Source: UBA9732 sp963615565
Lineage (GTDB): Bacteria; Spirochaetota; Spirochaetia; Sphaerochaetales; Sphaerochaetaceae
DNA: 6,686 nucleotides
Direction: 5' to 3'
Assembly: GCA_963615565.1 (NCBI GenBank)
Contig: CAVEGR010000117.1
Coordinates: forward strand, 1-6,686
The notes beneath the pieces are model-generated. The model ran no database searches. It was not told where the DNA came from and saw nothing but the letters and a program-made list of their open reading frames with translations. Shown here one piece after another: positions 1 through 4,612 of this stretch. A program made the position numbers and the translations under genes. Each line of letters starts with the position of its first letter. The stretch's first letter is position 1.

Positions 1-432
1 ACCACGAACAGAAGAAATCTTAACTCTTGCATCCAAAAGATACAAAGGACCCGGAGTATCGCCCTTAGGAGAAGCATTAGCAATATTGCCTGCAATAGTT
101 GCACTATTGCGCAACGCAACAGCACCCATTCTGGAAGCTGCCTGCCTTAAATGCCAAGGACACATTGTGTTTTCAGCAATCTGAGAACTTGTACAACCAG
201 AGCCAATACAACATTCACCCTTTTCATTGATATAAATCTTCTTAAGTTCTTCAAGATTTCTAACAATCATAACCGGCTTATCAAACTTAGGCGTAAGACC
301 CAAAGTTCTCTTATGAGAAACCATAAGGTCACTACCGCCAGCAAGAACAATTACATCATGTTCACTTTTAATCTGCAAAGCCTCTTTCAAGGTTTTTGGC
401 ATATAGCACATTACTTCTTTTACTTCTTCCAT
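1..432 (-). CDS. FAD-binding subunit of the molybdenum hydroxylase (3' end outside window)
   Basis: Open from the ATG at 432 to the left edge: 144 residues, roughly half of the usual 260-290. It begins MEEVKEVMCYMPKTLKEALQ. Two hallmark FAD-binding segments of the CO dehydrogenase/xanthine dehydrogenase medium-subunit family are visible: LAGGSDLMV (30-38, the first pyrophosphate loop) and NSATIAGNIANASPKGD (109-125, the second loop), followed by TPGPLYLLDA. It should accept electrons from the 2Fe-2S subunit and pass them to NAD(P)+ or another carrier, or run in reverse. GAGGAG 7 nt upstream sets the start, which lies 13 nt inside the 2Fe-2S gene. Counterparts are E. coli XdhB and YgfM; the conserved TIAGNI/NASP loop looks closer to the XdhB type. 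No frameshift is visible. Confidence 0.93.
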   Translation of the reverse strand, partial: MEEVKEVMCYMPKTLKEALQIKSEHDVIVLAGGSDLMVSHKRTLGLTPKFDKPVMIVRNLEELKKIYINEKGECCIGSGCTSSQIAENTMCPWHLRQAASRMGAVALRNSATIAGNIANASPKGDTPGPLYLLDARVKISSVRG

Positions 433-902
433 AAGTGTGCTCCTCTTTCAGCTGCAAGCTTAATACTTTCAACAATCAAATCATAACCAGTACAACGGCA
501 GATATTTCCACTAATTCCAAGTCTAATTTCAGCCTCTGTAGGATTTGGATTTCTAGAAAGCAGATAATATGCTGCAATTACCATACCAGGAATACAGAAA
601 CCACACTGAACAGCCCCGCCGTCAGCAAAAGCTTGAATAATAATTTGGCCTTCTTCTTTCTCTTTAAGCCCTTCAATGGTCATAAGATCCTGACCATCAG
701 CTGCTCCAACTGGAATAAGACATGGAGTTACTATCTTTCCATTAAAGATAATGGAACAAGCACCACACTCGCCTTCACTACAGCCTTCTTTAACACCAAC
801 ACAGTGAAAATCTTCTCTAAGTACATCAATTAGACGTCTGAGAGGATCTGTGACTATGCTTACATCTTTTCCGTTTAATTTAAATGAAATCTTTGTTTCC
901 AT
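420..902 (-). CDS. 2Fe-2S iron-sulfur subunit of the molybdenum hydroxylase
   Basis: 160 aa from the ATG at 902, the normal length for this family (E. coli XdhC is 159 aa). The N-terminal plant-type ferredoxin fold carries C41, C46, C49 and C61 (pattern Cx4CxxCx11C, in GCSEGECGAC) for the distal cluster. The C-terminal four-helix domain carries C100, C103, C135 and C137 (QCGFC and CRCTGY) for the proximal cluster next to the molybdopterin. All eight ligands are present, so two [2Fe-2S] clusters are expected. It relays electrons between the Mo centre and the FAD subunit. The start overlaps the Mo-subunit stop (TGATG), and the 3' end overlaps the FAD-subunit gene by 13 nt, so the three subunits are probably made in matched amounts by translational coupling. 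Confidence 0.95.
   Translation of the reverse strand: METKISFKLNGKDVSIVTDPLRRLIDVLREDFHCVGVKEGCSEGECGACSIIFNGKIVTPCLIPVGAADGQDLMTIEGLKEKEEGQIIIQAFADGGAVQCGFCIPGMVIAAYYLLSRNPNPTEAEIRLGISGNICRCTGYDLIVESIKLAAERGAHLWKK
440..445 (-). promoter_or_regulatory. Ribosome binding site of the FAD subunit
   Basis: GAGGAG on the minus strand, 7 nt before the ATG at 432. It is embedded in the last codons of the 2Fe-2S subunit gene. Confidence 0.8.
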
Positions 903-3064
903 CACAAACTCTCCCTTAGATCTTTTCCATTAAGCATATAACCCATAACATCCTCAGTTGGCACTGGAATTGCATTAATTTTCTTGCCAATTGCACGTGA
1001 TAGGGCATCAATATAAGCTGCACCACTTCCGTTAAATACAAGCTCTCCCATACCTTTAGCACCAAAAGGACCCCACTGGTACGGATTTTCTACAAAATAA
1101 ACACCCTGTTTTGGACAGTCCATAGACGTTGGAACAATGTAGTCACTCATGGATGTTTGTTTAAAATGACCACCAACGTTCTTTAACACTTCAGTTGAAG
1201 CCCAACCAATACCTTGGAGAATTCCTCCGTTAACTTGTCCATGGACAATCATCTCATCAATGAGATGTCCACAGTCATGACTGGACCAAACACCCTTTGT
1301 TGTAACTTCTCCTGTACATGGGTCAACTTCTACTTCAACAGCACAAACACCCCATCCATAGCCAAGGTATGCATAGCCTTGGAATGTGCTTTGATCCCAT
1401 GGAAAACCTTCTGGATGTTCATAATGAGTTTCAACTGTAAAATCTTCTTCTTTGTCATATCTAGGCTTCATAAGTCTAGCTGCACGCTCAACAAGTTCAC
1501 CAACAATCATTGTAGATCTTGAAGCTGCAGTTGGACCTGAGTCAGGAACCCTAGAAGTATCGGGATCCAAGAAAATAACCTTCTCAAGTGGAATTTCAAG
1601 CACATATGCAGCTATCTTTGGAAGTATTGTATGAAAGCCTTGGCCCATTTCTGTTTGGCTGCAGAGAATTTCTACCGTGCCATCTTTGAATTTGTGTAAC
1701 TGACAGCGGCCTTTGATGATGGCCTGTTCTCCGTTACCGGTAAAGGCTCCTCCGTGGTTGTAGAAGGAAATTCCTATGCCCTTTCCACAGCCCCATTTAT
1801 ATTCTTTTATTTTTCTTTCGTAATCGCTGGCCTTAATTACCTGATCAAGCATTTCAGGTATCATGACGCGCTCTACAATTTTTCCATTTGTACTTGTAGT
1901 GTCACCCTGTTTGATGAAATATCTCTTCTTGTATTCAAGTGGATCTAAGCCCTGCATTTCTGCTAAGTGGCACATGTGAGTTTCAACTGCAAATAGTGTC
2001 TGTGGAGCACCAAAGCCTCTGAATGCACAACTTGGGAAAGTATTTGTTGCAACACCAAGACCTACAGTTCTCATATTAGGGAAGCTATAGCAACCTGTTA
2101 CATGGAAACAACCTCTTTGAAGAACAACAAATGAAGATGACAAATATCCACCAACATTGTAGTAAACTGTGCTATCCATAGCCAAGATGTTACCATCTTT
2201 ATCCAAAGCTGTCTTAAAAACAGTCTTTGAAGGATGCCTTTTAACAGAGTTTTCAATATCTTCTTCTCTGTCAAAGACCATCTTTACGCCCTTTTTCATC
2301 ACATAGCAGGCCAAAAGCAAAGGCCCGCAAACTACATCTGGAAAGTGCTCTTTTCCACCAAAAGCACCACCTGTGACAGTCTGCTGAACAGTAATCTTAC
2401 TTGCATCTATACCCAAAATTGGTGCAACTGATTTTGTAATATAAAACGGACATTGCGCAGAAGCATAAAACTTATATCCATCACCATTTGGAACACAACA
2501 TGCGCCATTTGTCTCAAGATATACATGTTCCTGGAAGCCAGTCTCAATGGTCTCTTCCACAATGCGGTCAGCCTTCTTGAAAGCTTCATCCACATTGCCA
2601 ACCTCAAGCTTCAAACGACAATGAATATTGTCAGAATTGACAAACGCACCACCCTTACAGGCAATGCCATCATCAATGGAGACAGCTGGTTCCTGCTCCT
2701 CATACTCAATCTTCACCTGCTCTCTGAGATCTTCCACGGTAGTCTTATCCGGCCCTACCATAATCCCGATAGTCTCGCCAACGTATCTGACGTCATTTTC
2801 TGCAAAGCACTTCCAGTCTGTGGCTATCATATGTAAATAGTTATGACCGCCTTCAGGAATATCTTTGTAAGTAATGAACCTATAACCTTCTGGCATTTCA
2901 GGTAAAGTAATGCTCTTGATGATTCCCCTTGGAATGCTTGAACGAACTAATCGTCCCCAAAGGCAATCAGCAAAATCATAGTCAGAAATATATTTTGCAG
3001 TACCTTCACTCTTTGATACTGCATCAACTCTTCTTACAGCTTTTGAGATGTCATGCGCTATCAT
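902..3064 (-). CDS. Xanthine dehydrogenase-family molybdopterin-binding (catalytic) subunit
   Basis: 720 aa from the ATG at 3064, which has GGGAGG just upstream. Large subunit of a molybdenum hydroxylase: the N-terminal a/b hammerhead domain (about residues 18-125, with GTAKYISDY and VRYVGETIGIMV) is followed by the Mo-cofactor domains. Visible motifs: TGGAFGGKEH 231-240, CAFRGFGAPQ 346-355, QTEMGQGFHT 470-479, GPFGAKGMGE 665-674. E239, R349 and E674 fall at the positions of the xanthine oxidase residues E802, R880 and catalytic base E1261, favouring a purine-type substrate over an aldehyde (motif alignment by eye). Unlike E. coli XdhD (about 956 aa), the 2Fe-2S domain is not fused; the arrangement resembles E. 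coli XdhA (about 750 aa). Cytoplasmic; no Tat signal. The stop overlaps the 2Fe-2S start by 1 nt (TGATG). Alternatives are hypoxanthine, nicotinate or another N-heterocycle hydroxylase. Whether its cofactor carries labile selenium, as in SDMH enzymes, cannot be read from this gene. Confidence 0.93.
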   Translation of the reverse strand: MIAHDISKAVRRVDAVSKSEGTAKYISDYDFADCLWGRLVRSSIPRGIIKSITLPEMPEGYRFITYKDIPEGGHNYLHMIATDWKCFAENDVRYVGETIGIMVGPDKTTVEDLREQVKIEYEEQEPAVSIDDGIACKGGAFVNSDNIHCRLKLEVGNVDEAFKKADRIVEETIETGFQEHVYLETNGACCVPNGDGYKFYASAQCPFYITKSVAPILGIDASKITVQQTVTGGAFGGKEHFPDVVCGPLLLACYVMKKGVKMVFDREEDIENSVKRHPSKTVFKTALDKDGNILAMDSTVYYNVGGYLSSSFVVLQRGCFHVTGCYSFPNMRTVGLGVATNTFPSCAFRGFGAPQTLFAVETHMCHLAEMQGLDPLEYKKRYFIKQGDTTSTNGKIVERVMIPEMLDQVIKASDYERKIKEYKWGCGKGIGISFYNHGGAFTGNGEQAIIKGRCQLHKFKDGTVEILCSQTEMGQGFHTILPKIAAYVLEIPLEKVIFLDPDTSRVPDSGPTAASRSTMIVGELVERAARLMKPRYDKEEDFTVETHYEHPEGFPWDQSTFQGYAYLGYGWGVCAVEVEVDPCTGEVTTKGVWSSHDCGHLIDEMIVHGQVNGGILQGIGWASTEVLKNVGGHFKQTSMSDYIVPTSMDCPKQGVYFVENPYQWGPFGAKGMGELVFNGSGAAYIDALSRAIGKKINAIPVPTEDVMGYMLNGKDLRESL
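911..917 (-). promoter_or_regulatory. Ribosome binding site of the 2Fe-2S subunit
   Basis: AAGGGAG on the minus strand, inside the end of the Mo-subunit gene and 8 nt before the ATG at 902. An adjacent in-frame GTG at 905 is 5 nt away and cannot be fully excluded; it would add one residue. Confidence 0.7.
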
Positions 3065-3068
3065 TATT

Positions 3069-3074
3069 CCTCCC
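3069..3074 (-). promoter_or_regulatory. Ribosome binding site of the Mo-binding subunit
   Basis: GGGAGG on the minus strand, 4 nt before the ATG at 3064. This decides the start: an in-frame TTG at 3076-3074 would overlap the Shine-Dalgarno sequence itself and would add only four residues, GGI among them, that simply translate it. Confidence 0.8.
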
Positions 3075-3080
3075 AAGCTT

Positions 3081-3130
3081 TAAGCCATTTTTTTGAGGCT
3101 CCATTAACCTTAAAAAAAGACAATGGCTTA
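3081..3130. repeat. Imperfect inverted repeat just upstream of the Mo-subunit ribosome binding site
   Basis: TAAGCCATT (3081-3089) is perfectly complementary to AATGGCTTA (3122-3130). Inside, TTTTTGAGG (3090-3098) can pair with CCTTAAAAA (3108-3116) around a 9-nt loop, leaving a one-sided bulge at 3117-3121. On the minus-strand RNA one inner pair is an A-C mismatch. The structure ends 6 nt before the Shine-Dalgarno sequence, so it could affect translation initiation or mRNA stability. It has no T tract placed to make it a terminator for the operon strand. Confidence 0.5.
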
Positions 3131-3134
3131 TTTT

Positions 3135-3165
3135 AAAACACAAACGCCGCAACCTAAGTTGCGGC
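3135..3165 (-). terminator. Intrinsic terminator-like or attenuator hairpin after ssnA
   Basis: A perfect 8-bp stem GCCGCAAC/GTTGCGGC (3158-3165 with 3146-3153) closes a 4-nt loop. On the minus strand it is followed by GTTTGTGTTTT (8 T of 11), which fits a rho-independent terminator, though the T tract is interrupted. No T tract follows on the plus strand, so it acts, if at all, on this operon. As it lies between two co-directional gene blocks, partial termination lowering hydroxylase expression is as likely as a full operon end. Confidence 0.6.
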
Positions 3166-3197
3166 CACTAATAAGATATCAAATTAATTTAAAATTG

Positions 3198-3214
3198 TCT
3201 TATACCTCTTATAC
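3198..3214. repeat. Tandem 8-bp direct repeat (TCTTATAC x2)
   Basis: TCTTATAC at 3198-3205 and 3207-3214 is separated by one base (9-bp period), 35 bp past the ssnA stop in coding direction. It could be a binding site for a regulator or chance in AT-rich DNA. A 9-bp period puts the copies nearly on the same helix face. Confidence 0.4.
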
Positions 3215-3248
3215 AAATTTTGAATATTTATGATATCCATAATATCTA

Positions 3249-4610
3249 TCATCTAACAATTCCACTTGTTCCAGTTGCAGGCATAGCATCTGCTTTTGCC
3301 CAAACCTTCTTAGCAACTTCAGCAGCCTTTGCATAAATTTCTTTCTCATCAAAGTCAAATTGTCTGTTTTCCATAACAATCTTACCATTGATAATTACAG
3401 ATTCAACGCAGTTGCTACTCATACCCCAAACAAGATGGCCACCAGCATTACCAGCATTAAGTGGTGTAGGATTCTGATATGAAAGAATATCCAAATCAGC
3501 CTTGTAACCCGGCTCAATTCTACCAAACTTATCTCCTACAAAGTACTTTTCTAAGAACTTGTTAGCTCTAGTTAAAGCTGCCATAAAGTCGCCTGGCCAA
3601 TATGGACCAATAGCATCTCTATTTTTAAAGAAAGCAATCTTTATTTCTTCAAACATATTGCTTCCACAGCCATCAGTTCCAAGAATCAAGTTCTTAATCT
3701 TTGGAATGTACTTGCTATAGCCAACCTGGTTGTTCATGTTACTTCTTGGGTTGTGTGCAAGATAACAGCCTCTTTCATTAAGAAGTTCAACCTCATGTTC
3801 ATTAAGATAAATACCATGAACAAGAAGAGTCTTATCAGAAAGAAGACCATGCTTATCAAGCCTATCCAAGATATCCATGTTATAAAAATGATGTGACCAA
3901 ATTTGGTCATAATCGCCTTCAGCAACATGAATATGAACACCTCTACCGGTAAGTTTTGCAGATTCAGAAAGCATTTCCATTCCTTCTTCAGGAATTGTAA
4001 ATGGAGCATGACCACCAACCATAGCTTGGCACATGACATTCTCACCACGCTTTACTCTGTCATCAACTTCTTTAGCAAATCTGTTACCTTCAGCAATGCC
4101 ATCTTTAATCTCTTTCATGCCATAGTTACGGTCTGTAATACCATAAGCAACAATGCCTCTAAGACCAAATTTTTCCATTCCAGAAGCAACTGTTGAAAGA
4201 GATCCATTAATGTAATTTGGACTCTCATGATGGTCTATACATGCAGTAGTACCGTTTTTTATTGCGTCAAGTGTGCAAATTAGGGAACTGTAATACAAAG
4301 ACTCTTCATCTAAAGCTCTATCTAAACGCCACCACCATTCTTTAAGAGTTTGAATTAAATCTGTCTGAGGGCCAGCAGAAATTTGCATACCACGGCTTAG
4401 ACCACTGTAATAGTGATGATGGCCGCAAATCATGCCAGGTATAACGTACTTACCTTCAGCCTCAAGAACCTTATTGGCCTTAACTTGGCTGCCGGCATTT
4501 TTGCCAACAGCCTTGATAAGATCATTTTCAATAACAATATCAACACCATCTAAAACCTCAACTGGTTCCATGGTTTGAATTACTTTTGCATTTCTAATAA
4601 CAATAGTCAT
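3249..4610 (-). CDS. ssnA: SsnA, putative metal-dependent amidohydrolase/aminohydrolase
   Basis: 453 aa from the ATG (E. coli SsnA is about 442 aa). The start is set by GGAGG 7 nt upstream. It belongs to the amidohydrolase superfamily, in the guanine deaminase/chlorohydrolase (ATZ/TRZ) branch. From the ATG: beta-sandwich start (VIRNAKV), metal motif HxH as H64 and H66 in GHHHYYSGLSRGM, DHH at 126-128, H228 in HIHVAEG, H265 in LVHGIYL and the catalytic Asp D313 in LGTDGCGSN, followed by MFEE. The C-terminal GYKADLDILSY and ESVIINGKIV are the usual returning beta-sandwich strands. The complete metal set predicts an active mononuclear Zn/Fe hydrolase, probably acting on a C-N bond of a purine or purine breakdown product. 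The exact substrate is not established; the E. coli gene name comes from a stationary-phase phenotype. Cytoplasmic. It is cotranscribed with ygfK (2-nt gap) and followed by a hairpin. Confidence 0.95.
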   Translation of the reverse strand: MTIVIRNAKVIQTMEPVEVLDGVDIVIENDLIKAVGKNAGSQVKANKVLEAEGKYVIPGMICGHHHYYSGLSRGMQISAGPQTDLIQTLKEWWWRLDRALDEESLYYSSLICTLDAIKNGTTACIDHHESPNYINGSLSTVASGMEKFGLRGIVAYGITDRNYGMKEIKDGIAEGNRFAKEVDDRVKRGENVMCQAMVGGHAPFTIPEEGMEMLSESAKLTGRGVHIHVAEGDYDQIWSHHFYNMDILDRLDKHGLLSDKTLLVHGIYLNEHEVELLNERGCYLAHNPRSNMNNQVGYSKYIPKIKNLILGTDGCGSNMFEEIKIAFFKNRDAIGPYWPGDFMAALTRANKFLEKYFVGDKFGRIEPGYKADLDILSYQNPTPLNAGNAGGHLVWGMSSNCVESVIINGKIVMENRQFDFDEKEIYAKAAEVAKKVWAKADAMPATGTSGIVR

Positions 4611-4612
4611 TA

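Larger units (their letters stand above)
3065..3248. other. Intergenic region between ssnA and the Mo-hydroxylase genes
   Basis: This is the only gap of any size in the window. In coding (minus) direction it contains an AT-rich stretch after the ssnA stop with a tandem 8-bp repeat (3198-3214) and a 10-bp AT palindrome AAATTAATTT (3181-3190), then a GC-rich hairpin with T-rich tail (3135-3165), an imperfect long inverted repeat (3081-3130) and the ribosome binding site of the next gene. I see no small open reading frame with a ribosome binding site and no convincing -35/-10 pair. A second promoter here is possible but unproven. Confidence 0.7.

Noticed and set aside
151..486. Plus-strand open frame opposite the FAD and 2Fe-2S subunits
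   Set aside because: It lies antisense to two well-supported genes and has no recognisable motif or clear ribosome binding site.
3065..3076. TTG start at 3076 for the Mo-binding subunit
   Set aside because: The extra codons (TTG GGA GGA ATA) are the Shine-Dalgarno sequence itself; the ATG at 3064 follows it at a workable distance.
3132..3248. A sigma-70-like promoter in the intergenic region (for example TAAAAT near 3132-3137, TATAAG near 3199-3212)
   Set aside because: -10-like strings occur by chance in this AT-rich stretch, and none has a good -35 partner at 16-18 nt.
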